Assembly (NCBI GenBank): GCA_032622095.1
Contig: CP136064.1
Coordinates: forward strand, 274,373,614 to 274,437,613
Origin: Siphonodentalium dalli
Taxonomy: Eukaryota > Mollusca > Scaphopoda > Gadilida > Siphonodentaliidae
DNA length: 64,000 bases
Direction of reading: 5' to 3'
Position numbers and translations under genes: made by a program. Position 1 is the first letter of the stretch; each line of letters begins with the position of its first letter. The notes under the pieces are model-generated. The model did no database searches, was not told the origin of the DNA, and saw nothing but the letters and a program-made list of their open reading frames with translations. Below are positions 13,835 to 28,800 of the stretch, in pieces.

Positions 13835-16800
13835 CCGCTGCTATCATTTCTATGTTGTTTATTATACCCAATTGGTAGTTGCACATAATAAATACAACAT
13901 ATATCAACATAAAGACAAATTTAACATGAGTAATCACGTACTATTGCATATACGTTCTCCTGAATTTACTGTCATAAAATCTCACTTGGTAGCTTTTGTT
14001 AGACATGTATATTGTCTCGAATGGTGAAGAAAGACCGGATCATGTCGCATATAACGTTTAACGTTTTCAATTTTTTATTCTGCATAATAAATGTGAACTT
14101 CTCATAATTTGTCATTTTTAAGAAACGAGGGCACGTTGCAATTATGTCCTTTACATAAGTTTCACGAATACTTTCGTAGGCCTGACATTCTAAGATGAAA
14201 TGATATTCTGACTCAATTTGTTTTGAATTACACGCAGAACACACCGCTGCTATCGTTTCTGTGTTATTTATTGTTATACAACATAGTGTTGTTTGTGTTG
14301 GTTTGGGTGTTTTGCAATATAGTAAACATCACTTCTAATCGTGAGACCGCTAGCTAACATATGATTGCATAGGAATGTGATAGTACCCACCAAGTATGGA
14401 TATATCAATTGATTTACTAGAATTCAACGAAGCTTCGAAAAGCAGCTATATGCTATATCATAAATAGAGGATCTACAACGAGTCCCCAGTTTATAGCGGA
14501 ATTTACAAAACGAGTCCAGTAAATTAGGTCTGGACCGAGCCTTTGGCGAGGTCCAGACCTAATTTACTGGACGAGTTTTGTAATTTCCGCTATAAACTGG
14601 GGACGAGTTGTAGATTCTATTTATTACATGATCCAAAACATCGACAAAACATACTTAAATCGACAAATGTGACGCGAAATTAACGTCGGCTTCTATAAGG
14701 CATGCGATGACGTTTCACGTAATTATTCGTCATTTTCCCGCGTAACGAAATAGTCCCAGATAAATACAGACTTTTTAGCGCATTTAATGGCGTATATTTA
14801 ATGACATAACTTTTCAAACTCTTCATTCGTAATAGTTTGTTGGAAAAATATTGGAAGCCATAGTATTTTGAGACGTAGCGTACGGAATGTTAACAGGTCG
14901 ACAAACCGGAAGTCAAAGGTCACCTGGGACTATTTCCTGTTATTAAACGAACGTTTAATATCACAATTTATAGAATGGGTTTATTGAATGGAATAAGGGT
15001 AGGATCATGTAATAAATGGCCTTTCGCAACTCAAATATTTCACTACAATTTAGATATTTAGGGAGAGATAATGTGGAAATACATTCTGGATACTATACAA
15101 CGTGTGGGGGACCCGCGTTAGCATAGATGTGGACATATACGGCACCAGAGTAACTGCAGCTAAAGTACCGACCACACTAATAATATGTTTAACACAAACA
15201 TAGGTCGTTTTTTTAACTTATTATCTGAACATTTCCCATCAATGAATATGAATCATTCTGCAATTTATTATCTTTTCGTATGTTTGTCGTATATTCCTAT
15301 AACCTGAACATCCCCCAAATGAATAATATACTATTCCAATGTATATCTTGATATCTGAATGGGATAATCCACTAAGTAAAGAACGGGTTAACAGATAATA
15401 TTTTGGTTGAGAGAATCATCCAATTACATCGGGATCACCGTGGAACATGTTTTATGGTCGAATGACCCCAAAATGACTCGTTCCCATCTACATGTCAATA
15501 TTAAAATTCATGACAAATGTTATGATGATCCTACCAAAGGTACAACCTGTAGTCCGTGCCAAAGGATTTAGTCATGCAAAGAGTAAAATCCAAGATGGCT
15601 GCTGGCGGCCATGTTTTTTTGGCCGAATGAACCCAAAATGACTCATTCCCATCTATATGTCAATATTAACATAACTGACAAATTTCACGATGATCAGACA
15701 AACAATACGGCCTGTAGCCCATGCTAATGGATTTAATTTTGAAATCCAAGTTGGCCGCTGGCAGCCATGTTGTTTTTTTTGCTGAATGACCCCAAAATGA
15801 CTCGTTCCCATTTACACGCTGATTTTCTCATAGACATGTTCACGAAAACATTCGACACACGGAATGGTCTACGTTTCTTATATTAATATCGTTGGAATGT
15901 TAATAAATGTTGTGTCAAAAGGTAACAACCGATGTTGTTGAAAGTTTCGGCATTGTTCTTCAAATGGGTGTGGTAGTCAAATATGTTATAAGTAGGAAAA
16001 TTGGCTTGAGAATTTCGTGTCGATATGTACGAATACATTCGACACAACAGAATAGTCCATAAAGTTGTTTAACGCAGGTATTTCAATATATATTGTGTCG
16101 ACAGTAGTAGTACACCGCAGCATGCCTTTGATTATGCCTTGAACTGATGCGAAAACCCTGTGCCAGTGCATTCTCTTATATATGCGAGTCGACCATAGGT
16201 CGCCTCGCATATATAAGAGAATGCATTGGCCTATCAAATTTTATATTGTTTTTTTTTATAATTGTTAAAGAATGTAAGAAACAATTATCAAAAATTGTTA
16301 AAGAATGTAAGAAATAATAAAAAAAAAAAATAATTGTTAAAGAATATAAGAAAAAATTATAAAAAAATCAAAATTTGATTTATGTTCCTATTGATTCGGG
16401 GACTAGCTTAGAGGTTTCAAATAAGCTGTGTTTACCTTAGGGAAATCTCGCTTCGTTTAATATTAATTTTGAATTCGGGACAAGGAAATGTTGTCCACAC
16501 TTCCTGTTTCAAGAAAGGGTACAAACGATGTTGTTGAAAGTCGCGTGTCTACTGCCCACCGTTTTAAGCACGTGACCATAAAACACACCTGAGCGGCTGT
16601 AGCTCCACCTTGCTCTTCGAGTTTCTCTGTGAGGTCATCTAAATCTCTAACCAATTCGTTTCTTTGTTTCTCAGCCTGAAATATGCAAAACGAAACATTG
16701 TTACCTGGAAGACGCACATAACACCTCATCGTGTACACGTTTACTGCCAATAGACGTGTGAGATTGTGATATCAAATAACCGGAATTTTGGTTTGTATAA

Positions 16801-19800
16801 AATATTGCCGCGAATATGCAAGAAAGAATTAATAAATTATCTATCAAATGTGACCCCGATGAATCCAGAACGGTATAATCATCCAGTGTTTGTATTTATA
16901 ATTGCAGTAGTCAGGGAATTTAAACTTCACATGAATCAGAGTACAAAATTTTCCCCATGAATAATATTTCCCGATGGAAAAATGCAGTAATAAAGATGCT
17001 GGTGAGCGAATATCTCTATAGGAAACGTGGTGATTATTATACGTATGAATCCTACGGGCCTATGACGATCTATATAGGGAACATGTGGAGAATAAGTATG
17101 AATCCCACTGGTCTGTACCAATCACTGTAAACACATACTCGCTCTCTTGCGGTTCGTTCGTTTTCATATTCGTCCTCGAGTTCGCTGAGAGTGACCTGGA
17201 ACTCTTTCAACTTCCGGTTGAGTTGAGCGCATTGGGTCTCTGTTTCTTCCAACTGGGTGCGTGTGTTGTTCAGATCTGAATCTTTCCTGAAATCAAAAAT
17301 ATATATTGGTTTCTGCAATTAAACATTATACATATTAAAACAGTCATTCACCAATAGAATAATATTTCCAAAATGAGCATGAATCAATGGAAGCAAGCAT
17401 CTGTGATCTGAAATTTATATTTTGGAATTATTTAGATGAAATAGGCCACGCTAGGCATTTAATGACGTGGTGAGTTGTCGACCATACTAATGCGTCCCCC
17501 ATGCGTAAGTTTTTTTCTTCTTAGATGAATATGAAAATGAAATCGACTAGCCAACCCGTACACGACAAGGTGCGTTTGTCGTATACATGGTGCTGGGTCG
17601 GTCGTAAGTTTATCTTCTGTTAAATATGTTGATGTAGTTACTCAGTCCACAATGTAACAACTCGAGCTTGAGAAAACACGGATGTGTTAATGTTCGTGGT
17701 GAGTTAACTAAGTTATGTGATATCCGTCATTCAGCCATGTATACGTGTATTAGTTGTGGGAATGCACAGTTATATGATGTATGTCATTCACTCATGTATA
17801 CTTTATTATTTGTGGGAATGCACAGTTCTATGATGAATGTCATTCACTCATGTATACGTGTATTAGTTGTGGGAATGCACAGTTCTATGATGTATGTCAT
17901 TCACTCATGTATACGTGTATTAGTTGTGGGAATGCACAGTTATATGATGTATGTCATTCACTCATGTATACTTTATTAGTTGTGGGAATGCACAGTTCTA
18001 TGATGTATGTCATTCACTCATGTATACTTTATTAGTTGTGGGAATGCACAGTTCTATGATGTATGTCATCCACTCATGTATACGTGTATTAGTTGTGGGA
18101 ATGCACAGTTCTATGATGTATGTCATTCACTCATGTATACTTTATTATTTGTGTGAATGCACAGTTCATACGATGTATGTCATTCACTCATGTATACGTG
18201 TATTATTTGTGTGAATGCACAGTTCTATGATGTATGGCATTCACTCATGTATACGTGTATTGGTTGTGGGAATGCACAGTTCTATGATGTATGTCACTCA
18301 CTCATGTATACGTGTATTAGTTGTGGGAATGCACAGTTCTATGATGTATGTAATTCACTCATGTATTTTATTATTTGTGTGAATGCACAGTTCTATGATG
18401 TATGTCATTCACTCATGTATACTTTATTATTTGTGGGAATGCACAGTTCTATGATGTATGTCATTCACTCACGTATACTTTATTATTTGTGGGAATGCAC
18501 AGTTCTATGATGTATGTCATTCGCTCACGTACACTTCATTATTTGTGTGAATGTACAGTTCTATGATGTATGTCATTCACTCATGTATACTTTATTATTG
18601 TGGGAATGCACAGTTCTATGATGTATGTCATTCACTCATGTATACTTTATTATTTGTGGGAATGCATAGTTCTATGATTTATGTCATTCACTCATGTATA
18701 CGTGTATTAGTTGTGGGAATGCACAGTTCTATGATGTATGTCATTCACTCATGTATACTTTATTAGTTGTGGGAATGCACAGTTCTATGATGTATGTCAT
18801 TCACTCATGTATACTTTATTATTTGTGGGAATGCACAGTTCTATGATGTATGTCATTCACTCATGTATACTTTATTATTTGTGAGAATGCACAGTTCTAT
18901 TATGTATGTCATTCACTCATGTATACTTTATTATTGTGGGAATACACAGTTCTATGATGTATGTCATTCACTCATGTATTCCTTATTATTTGTGGGAATG
19001 CACAGTTCTATGATGTATGTCATTCACTCATGTATACGTGTATTAGTTGTGGGAATGCACAGTTCTATGATGTATGTCATTCAGCCATGTATACGTGTAT
19101 TATTTGTGGGAATGCACAGTTCTATGATGTATGTCATTCACTCACGTATACTTTATTATTTGTGGGAATGCACAGTTCTATGATGTATGTCATTCACTCA
19201 TGTATACTTTATTATGTATGGGAATGCACAGTTCTATGATGTATGTCATTCACTCATGTATACTTTATTATTTGTGTGAATGCACAGTTCTATGATGTAT
19301 GTCATTCACTCATGTATATTTTATTATTTGTGGGAATGCAAAGTTCTATGATGTATGTCATTCACTCATGTATACGTGTATTATTTGTGGGAATGCACAG
19401 TTCTATGATGTATGTCATTCACTCATGTATACGTGTATTAGTTGTGGGAATGCACAGTTCTATGATGTATGTCATTCACTCACGTATAATTTATTATTTG
19501 TGGGAAGGCACAGTTCTATGATGTATGTCATTCACTCATGTATACGTGTATTATTTGTGGGAATGCACAGTTCTATGATGTATGTCATTCACTCATGTAT
19601 ACGTGTATTAGTTGTGGGAATGCACAGTTATATGGTGTATGTCATCCACTCACGTATACTTTATTAGTTGTGGGAATGCACAGTTCTATGGTGTATGTCA
19701 TTCACTCATGTATACGTGTATTAGTTGTGGGAATGCACAGTTCTATGATGTATGTCATTCACTCATGTATACGTGTATTATTTGTGGGAATGCACAGTTC

Positions 19801-22800
19801 TATGATGTATGTCATTCACCCATGTATACTTTATTATTTGTGGGAATGCACAGTTATATGATGTATGTCATTCACTCACGTATACTTTATTATTTGTGGG
19901 AATGCACAGTGCTATGATGTATGTCATCCACTCATGTATACGTGTATTATTTGTGGGAATGCACAGTTATATGATGTATTTCATTCACTCATGTATACTT
20001 TATTATTTGTGGGAATACACAGTTCTATATCATATGTCATTAAATCATCTATACGTGTATTATTTGTGTGAATGTACAGTGGCCTGTAGGAAATTACATG
20101 TGTCCATACTCACTTCCTTAAGTGCTCTTCGGTATCATGTAGGGCCCGTTCCACTTCATCGAGATTATCTTGTGTGGCTCTCAGATCCTGCTCCAGTTTA
20201 CGCTTCAATTTCTCGGTGTCACCTCTGATTTTCTTCTCGCGTTCGAAACAGCTCTCCATCTGTATAACATGATAATTTAAATATACGGAAAACAATTTCG
20301 TTTTGTTAGTTCGGACCCCGATGAGAATAATTTATGCCTCACTCAAAGCAACGATATTCGCATTCTGTGCGGTGCGTCTCCAACCACTAACAAACTGACA
20401 GCGTCGTGGAATGACACAACTTCTGAAAAGGACATGAACCCCAACATTAACAAACGAACGAACCAAATACCAACAACAAATTCATCAACCCTACGAGATA
20501 AAGGCTGGCTACAAAAAACAACCGTCCAATTACTCTACCATTCGGGATAAAGACTGGCGACAATTACTCAACACTTCGTGTTAAAGACTGGTGACAAACG
20601 ACAACCACCCAATCACTCAGCCCTCCGGGATAAAGGCTTGCGACAAACAACAACCACCCAATTACTCAACATTTCTGGATAAAGGCTGGTGACAACGAAG
20701 GGAATCACGTACCTCATTCAAAGTCGATTCGAGTTTGTTCTTGATCTTGTTGAGGTTGTTAACTTTATCTTGCTCCGACTTGAGTTCATCCATGGTTTTA
20801 TTGTGATTATCTTCCAGTGCCTTTCGAACCTTAGATAATTTACATAGATCTTCGTCTTGTTTGGTCAGCTCATCATGCAGACCCTTTATCTCGGTTTCTC
20901 TGGCTGCTTTCTCTTTCTCAACCTGTTGACAGACGTAAGCGTTGTGAAATGTTAAGTCGAATCGCAAGGGACCGTTGGGTTACTTCGAGTTATCCATGAG
21001 TTCGACGTAGCCAGTTCGACCATTAGGTGTTCCAAAAGATCAACCAGCAAATTAATTTCGACTGTTTGAAACTCCATTTATTAATTTGTAAGTCTGTTTG
21101 ACTAATAAGTTCGACGGAAGGCTGCCGAACAGTGCAGCAAATGAATCATCGGAGCTCAAGTTGAATAATGTAACAATCTCGTTACTAAATGCTCACTGAT
21201 GAGTAGTTCCCTTAGGAAATGTTCATAAAATAAATTCAACAAATGACCGCCTTTCCCGAACACCCATCCAGATGAATAATTGGACATTCCAATGTAAACT
21301 TTTATAACTGAATTGGAAAATTCATTTTGTCAAAAGGTTTAATTAGGACGTATCCAGCTAGGTAGTCGGACAGCTCTTTTAGGGGAAGCTTTGGTGGTCA
21401 AATTTCACAAATCGTTCTACTCTTTGTCAGACTCACAAAAGCTTAAAGGTCCACTTAATTGTCGACCCCGTATAACATTATATACAACATATTCCATATT
21501 ATATACCATTTGAAAGATGAAGCTCCAAAATATTGTATTACCAACTTATCCGGGTAAACATGTTGCTTTTGTCAAGGTACCGACGTGTTTGCTCTGCTTA
21601 ATTTGGATCTGGTCTGTACTGCCAGTCTATTATTCTCATTGGAAGGGGAATAACTCTATCACTTAGTTGTGAATTATTAGGCAGTATGGGGTAGATAACG
21701 GGGGAAGACTTGGTGTGAATCTGAGAAGACACTCCTAGGCCACAGTTATTCCACTTTCCGGTAGAATATATAAAAATGTTTGATTCCTCTTCCAAATGGT
21801 ATATAATATGAAACATGTTGTACATAGTGTGATCTGGGCATTCGGAAATTAAATGGGGCCTTTAATGTCAAATCAAATGGGGAATAAATAATAGGTTATT
21901 CGTTTGAGACGCACCTTCGTTATATGTGCGTCCATATCATCACAGTCCTGTTTTAAGTCATGTATCTCCTGATTCATCTTCTCTTGTTTGTCATTCGTCG
22001 TGGTTACCTGCCCCTCGAACTCCCCCAGACGATCCTCGGCCTCCTTCAGCTGTTGGTCATTCTCTATCTTCTGCTCCACCATAATCACGACCTTCTCCTC
22101 AAGGTCAGAGATGTGATCCTGTTCAGCTTGCAGCTGAAGGGCAAGGTCATCTTTCTGACACTGAAGCGTAACGTTCTGCTCTTCCAGTTCTTTTAGGAAG
22201 ACGAGTTTCTTCTCCATTTCTTCTCTCTGTTTAGCCATTTCTTCCTCTTTCTTCTGCATCTCTTCCTCTTCGCGTGCAACGTTTAACATCGGCTTGATCT
22301 GAAATTTTCAACTTTCATGATATACGTTTCATAACTGAGTAAAGACATCATTTCAATAGAGTAAAATGTTCATATATATACCTAGAAATCACCACTAATT
22401 AAAAGGGAAAACTTATTTTTCGACGATCTTCAAACTGATCGGTGGAGGTAGAACAGAGCCCTCGTCGCCAAGCTCCTGGTTATTGGTACCTGCTAACGAG
22501 CTCATGCGTGTAAACATTGAGTTGTGGGGGAAAATGAACTATCGTAAAAAAAAAGGATTAATTATATCTTAGTTATACAGTATTCGATAACATTGTGAAC
22601 TCACCTGAACGTAAAGTTTCCACCAGCCCCAATTCCTGAGTCCAAGCCACTTTCGGATGTTCTTCTGTATAAGTTCCAACCCAGTCCTATGGAAAGGTAA
22701 TAAGTTCAGTTTTCATTATGAATCATGCAACACAAAATTAAGAGAGGGCTATTGCTGATCGTGTCATAGTTATTGAGTAATTCTTAAAGTGAATATATCA

Positions 22801-25800
22801 AAATGAGCCAGAACAAGTGTTGACATTCCCAATGAAGCACGCACTAATACAATACACACATTATTTATGGCCTATATCAAACCATGTCCCATTAACCGAC
22901 ACTTGTGAAATTCTCACACGACCAAAGATTGTTAAAGGTGTATCCATGGTAACAGTTACATGAACAAATAAATATAATTTAACGCCGTTTTCTGCTTTGT
23001 TCTGTAGAAAATAATGTTGAAAACCAAATATGACAAAAACACTGGAACTATATATATTAAAGAATATAATTTGTTTATTGAACATCAACAATATATATGA
23101 TTGTGTCCCTCTAAAACTATGAATACATCTTTAATATAGTAAGATTTACGCTTTCATACACAGTGTATGTTTTGCTTTGAGGACATACCTTTGATCCTTG
23201 AGTTTCTTGAAGGTGGTTCTGAATACGTATGCTCGGATGTAGGACTGTAGGTAAGCGATGATGTTGGTTAGAGCGTCGTCTCTCATCTCCTCCAAGGAAC
23301 CCAACACTCCGGCTTTGAAGAACACTTTGGTTATTCCGAGCTTATAATCAGCTTCGTCCATCTTGAGCGCGACAAGGATTTTATCCGTGACCTGTTTACC
23401 GTCGACGAATCCTTGGGGCACGGCGTTTGGAGCCAGGATCGAGTATCTCTGCTTGAATTCCGAGTAGATGATCCTGCTTGGGAAGCCTTTCCTACAGATA
23501 CGGATTCCTTCCAGTACACCGTTACACTGAAGCTGGTGCAGGACCAAGCCGGCGTCGACCAGACCTGTAGGTACAATATATGAGAATGTGCTGAATTCCT
23601 ATCAACATGCCATTTGACACAGCATATACAACCAATATACAATATACATGTATCAGTATTACCTTTATTTGTCTGCTGATCACATGGAACACAAGAACAC
23701 GATCAATTAATGGGTTTAGTTCGAGACTTAAATGTTATGGATTGGATTGTTTATTTGCACAATGTTGTACGTGCATATCGCTTCAATGTTCTGAATTAAT
23801 AACCGCCGAAGTAGCGTTATCCCGACAACATACCTGGCTGTTTGAGCTCGTTGGGAATGATACATCTGACGAAGTGAGGATGTGTTGTGTACAAATTCTT
23901 CATCAGCTTGTTCAATGATTCCTGAAATATGGACATGAACATGTGATCGAATGTATATTATATCAATTCCAACCTTCATTGTCGACCGATAGAGTGGGAA
24001 TGGCGTTAAGTTCATATCATGTTTGATAAAAATGTGAAGATTTTCGTTCATAACGGTTCAAGCTAACGACAAGGAATCAAAATATATATACTACCAGGCG
24101 GGATAAATGATGCATTGACCTATGTAACATGTGTCCTACTTTATAACACATTTCATAATCTGTCGCGCACAAAATATTTCTTGGGACTGTCAAAATCATT
24201 TCTAAATCGTACGATTTAATTTTGTTCTATACATACCCTGTGAACAGAAGAGATTGTTTGGAAAGCAGAACTCTTCTTTTTCTTCTTGCCACTAGCGCCA
24301 GCATCGGCCTCTGTAAAACAAATCGAACTTAACAATTGGAACATTTATATCGATTGAAGTTAAAAATATACACAACCTTCGAGCTGCTAAGTATTGCATG
24401 AGTTATATACCACAACACAGAAAAACAGTGATGTCGAAAAAATATTTGGCAACACTGAATAAACTCGCGAATATTTGCTGTTGAGACCAACATCGTCCGG
24501 GTCAGAATCTCACTTGTTACGCTGATTTTTATTTTATGTCATATTATAACATAATAAACGCCTTCGCATAGTATAATGAACTACGGCAGATCAGAATTAC
24601 GAATAGGGTACTACGTCACTAGAATTTGTATTCTTTTTATCAGTTGTAGTTTTGCCAAATCCGTAGTTACTATTACAGTCTCAAACAACGAAGCATGTCA
24701 CGCGAGCTTTACGTGCAATAATCGAGCCTACCATTGACTAGAAACTGATAACAACATCATTAAACACACCGTAATAACAGCAAACATAATCATCTTACTG
24801 TGAGTAGCACGTTTAATGGCATTATTACCTCGCAAACGTAGTCTCGTAGTCATCATTTCTGCGAAAAGGGGATTGGTCAGTACTACAACTTTACGGCTAT
24901 GATAAGCTATTCGTAATACTTATCTGTCGCCGTGCATTGAGGGAAAAACACATACATGTAGGTGGCTCTGTGTAGATCAATATTATGAACAGGTCTGTAA
25001 CGTTAAAGGTATCCAACACTACATGCATAGCTCTATGTAGATCAATATTATGAACAGGTATCTAACGTTAAAGGTATCCAATACTACATTCATAGCTCTG
25101 TGTAGATCACTATTATGAACAGGTCTGTAACGTTAACGGTATCCTATACTACAATCATAGCTCTGTGTAGATCAATATCATCAACAGCGTTTTAGAGATG
25201 ACAATGGTCTTCGCGGTGGACATATTTTGTTCTTATACCAATCATAAATATAGCATAAATAACATGTTATTATCAAGATCGTACGCATTGTTAGTAAACA
25301 AAAGTCGTAGTATATATGATACAGTACAGTGCGCAAAGAATGTGCGATAAGCAAAAAAACACTCTACACCGGTGAGAACCCATGCACTGTGAAATTTGGT
25401 TAGAATAGACACCATACTGACAACAGACCGATATAAAAAAATCGCCACGGTGTTCAATGTTTTTCTTATCGCACACTTTTTACGTGCTGTATTTAAACAA
25501 ACGTTCGGTTCACACAAATCGCTTTTAAGGTTATTATCGCATCCATACTATCATTATACTATTACTATATTCTTGAGGAAATTCATAATTTGGTAACGTT
25601 TATTTCAAAATTATGACCTACAACCAAGGCCATCCGTGCATTCAACGTTGACTCAGTTCGTACATTTTGAAAATAGGACCCATTTTCCAAAATGGTTAAA
25701 ATTTCTAGTCTTGTTATCAGTTGGCATTCGTTTATGTATGCAGACACTAAGACAGTCCTACCTGGTGGTGCCTGGAAGAGGAGGGCGACGAGCGGCTCCT

Positions 25801-28800
25801 TTGATGTTGATAACAGGTTAACGACTGTCTCGTTCAGTGGGTCTTTGTTCTTCTCAATCCAGTTCGCGATGCTGTAGCTCACCTGTAATGTCGATAAAAA
25901 ATCGGTATCCGTTGAGTGTGAAAACCTTTTTAATATTTAAAAATTCGATGCCTTGTGTCATGAAAACTGGGTATTTCAGAAATATATCGCCTTAAACAAT
26001 CGAAGCTGGACGTGTCAGAATGGGAGAGTTGCTTAGATACGATAAATGTAATTTACCAGCCAAACGTAATATATTTCTCGTAGTACAAAGGTGTAATTTT
26101 GACAAGCACAGAAGACCAAAAATAGTCACATTATTATTTTTTTTTCTGAATGCGTCGGTTGAAAATCGATGACGATTTGAAAATGTTGCTTTTAAGTTAA
26201 ATAAGCTGTTATTACAGTTATGTGTAAATTAATGCACTCATATGCGTGTAATTATGGGATGGTGTTTGATGCTGTGCTGAATATTGACGAGGATAGGCTA
26301 TAAGCAGCATATTATTAGTATTCAAATTTCATTTAGATAGTTCTGTTATTATACGTTGTGACCAGTAGCACTCGCCATTTCCATGTATTGTACCAACGTT
26401 TTCTCCACCATGAATAACAGTTATAGTTATATGTTGATCTGGCTTACCGTGCCGGCGTAATGGTGCAGAGCGAAGTGACTTTCTGGCATTCCAGCTTTTG
26501 GTTTTCCTGGTTTGCCGAAGTTCTTGCATTTTCCCATATGATTGCTGTATAACTTGTCTTTGAACGTCTGGTCGCTAGATTTGGGGAACATGCATTCTTC
26601 CTCAAGAATGGACAGGATTCCCAATGGCTGAAATATAAAATAAATTGAATTATATTGGAAAACAAGCAACGTAACCGGTAGTAAATAAACATCAATGGCC
26701 GAAATATATGGTTAAATGTTGGTTGGCAAACGTAGCAGAAACATAAACTATATATGAATTGCCTGTTTAACACATACCTTCTCAATCAAGTCGACGCATG
26801 CTTGCAGATCCATTCCGAAATTGATGAACTCCCATTGGATGCCTTCCTTTGCGTATTGTTCCTGTTCCAGGACAAACATGTGGTGGTTGAAGAACTGCTG
26901 CAGTCTCTCGTTGGTGTAGTTGATGCACAGCTGCTCAAAGCTGTTGAACTAGAAATAAGACACGATTTTATATATTATAATGAGTAGAAATTATCGGACC
27001 AATGTTCAGTTATCAGCTCAACAAGGCAGTATGTGGGAATAGGAAAAATGTTATGGAGAAGATGAGGAAAACAACGAAAAGTCGTATTCCGTGATATTAA
27101 GACGCGTATCTGTAGATTATGAGTTAACTGAATTTAGCTGTAATGATAGAATGGGATCGCATCCCTGGTGTGAACCAGACGAAAGTAAGGTATGATCGCG
27201 TGATCCATTGTTTTGTTATATATAAAATCTGCTATCTTTATATTTACAATTTCCCCTTAAATGAAGATTCAAAACAACCGCGCCGGTTGACTTACGTCGA
27301 ATATTTCGAAGCCAGCGATATCGAGAACGCCGATAAATTGGCTCCTCTTCTGCTTTGTATCCAGGGTTTGGTTGACTCTCTTAACCAGCCAACTGAATAC
27401 TCGATCGAAGACACACTTGGACATCGCAGAGACGGAGTAGGTGACTTGGTTCACGTTTCTCCCCTGTATGACGTATTCAGTTCCGACCTTGACCTTTGGT
27501 TTAGTGAAGGCCTTCAGCAAATCACCAGCGTTAATTCCCAGAAGGAAAGCTACCTTCTCCGCATCTGTTGACATAGGGAAAACATAGCATTTTAATTAAC
27601 TTCACCCACAGGCAGTGGGGAAGTATTTGAAAGTTTTTATTACGCTAATTAACTCCGACTTGGTCCGGAAGGTAGGTGGAATAACTTTAAAACATGCTCA
27701 CCTTAGTGGGCAAAATGTGGCGGATTAAGTTGATGAAAACACATGCTATAACCAAAGTATAGTTAAATGATGAAATTATCTTTCTTTCACGCGACCAGTA
27801 GACTTTTAATGGGCTTTCCGGCAAATAAAAACTGGCCTTCGAATATAGGCGTCCAAGAAGCACGTTGCTGTGCCGTGTCGAACCCATGTTCCTTTAGTAT
27901 TGGAGCACTGATATATCCGTGTCGAACCCATGTTCCTTTAGTATTGGACCACTGAGATATCCGTGTCGAACCCATGTTCCTTTAGTAATGGACCACTGAG
28001 ATATCCGTGTCGAACCCATGTTACTTTAGTAATGGACCACTGAGATATCCGTGTCGAACCCATGTTACTTTAGTATTGGACCACTGATATATCCGTATCG
28101 AACCCATGTTCCTTTAGTATTGGACCACTGAGATATCCGTGTCGAACCCATGTTACTTTAGTATTGGACCACTGAGATATCCGTGTCGAACCCATGTTCC
28201 TTTAGTATTGGACCACTGAGATATCCGTGTCAAACCCATGTTCCTTTAGTATTGGACCACTGAGATATCCGTGTCGAACCCATGTTCCTTTAGTAATGGA
28301 CCACTGAGATATCCGTGTCGAACCCATGTTCCTTTAGTAATGGACCACTGAGATATCCGTGTCGAACCCATGTTCCTTTAGTATTGGACCACTGAGATAT
28401 CCGTGTCGACCCATGTTACTTTAGTATTGGACCACTGAGATATCCGTGTCGAACCCATGTTCCTTTAGTATTGGACCACTGATATATCCGTGTCGAACCC
28501 ATGTTACTTTAGTATTGGACCACTGAGATATCCGTGTCGAACCCATGTTACTTTAGTATTGGACCACTGAGATATCCGTGTCGAACCCATGTTACTTTAG
28601 TATTGGACCACTGAGATATCCGTGTCGACCCATGTTACTTTAGTATTGGACCACTGATATATCCGTGTCGAACACATATTCCTTTAGTAATGGACCACTG
28701 AGATAGCCGTGTGTATACTTGATGAGGCTAATCAACATATTCTCGTACAAATAGGTTCATATTGAACCTAAATATTCACATTCATATTGGACTTATTTGA

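Noticed and set aside
17668-20228. Overlapping ORFs repeating [16 protein letters not shown]
   Set aside because: Unit translations of the 56-bp minisatellite.
27874-28712. Regular array resembling a CRISPR array
   Set aside because: Units are contiguous and homogeneous with no variable spacers, the genome is eukaryotic, and the array is inside a myosin intron.
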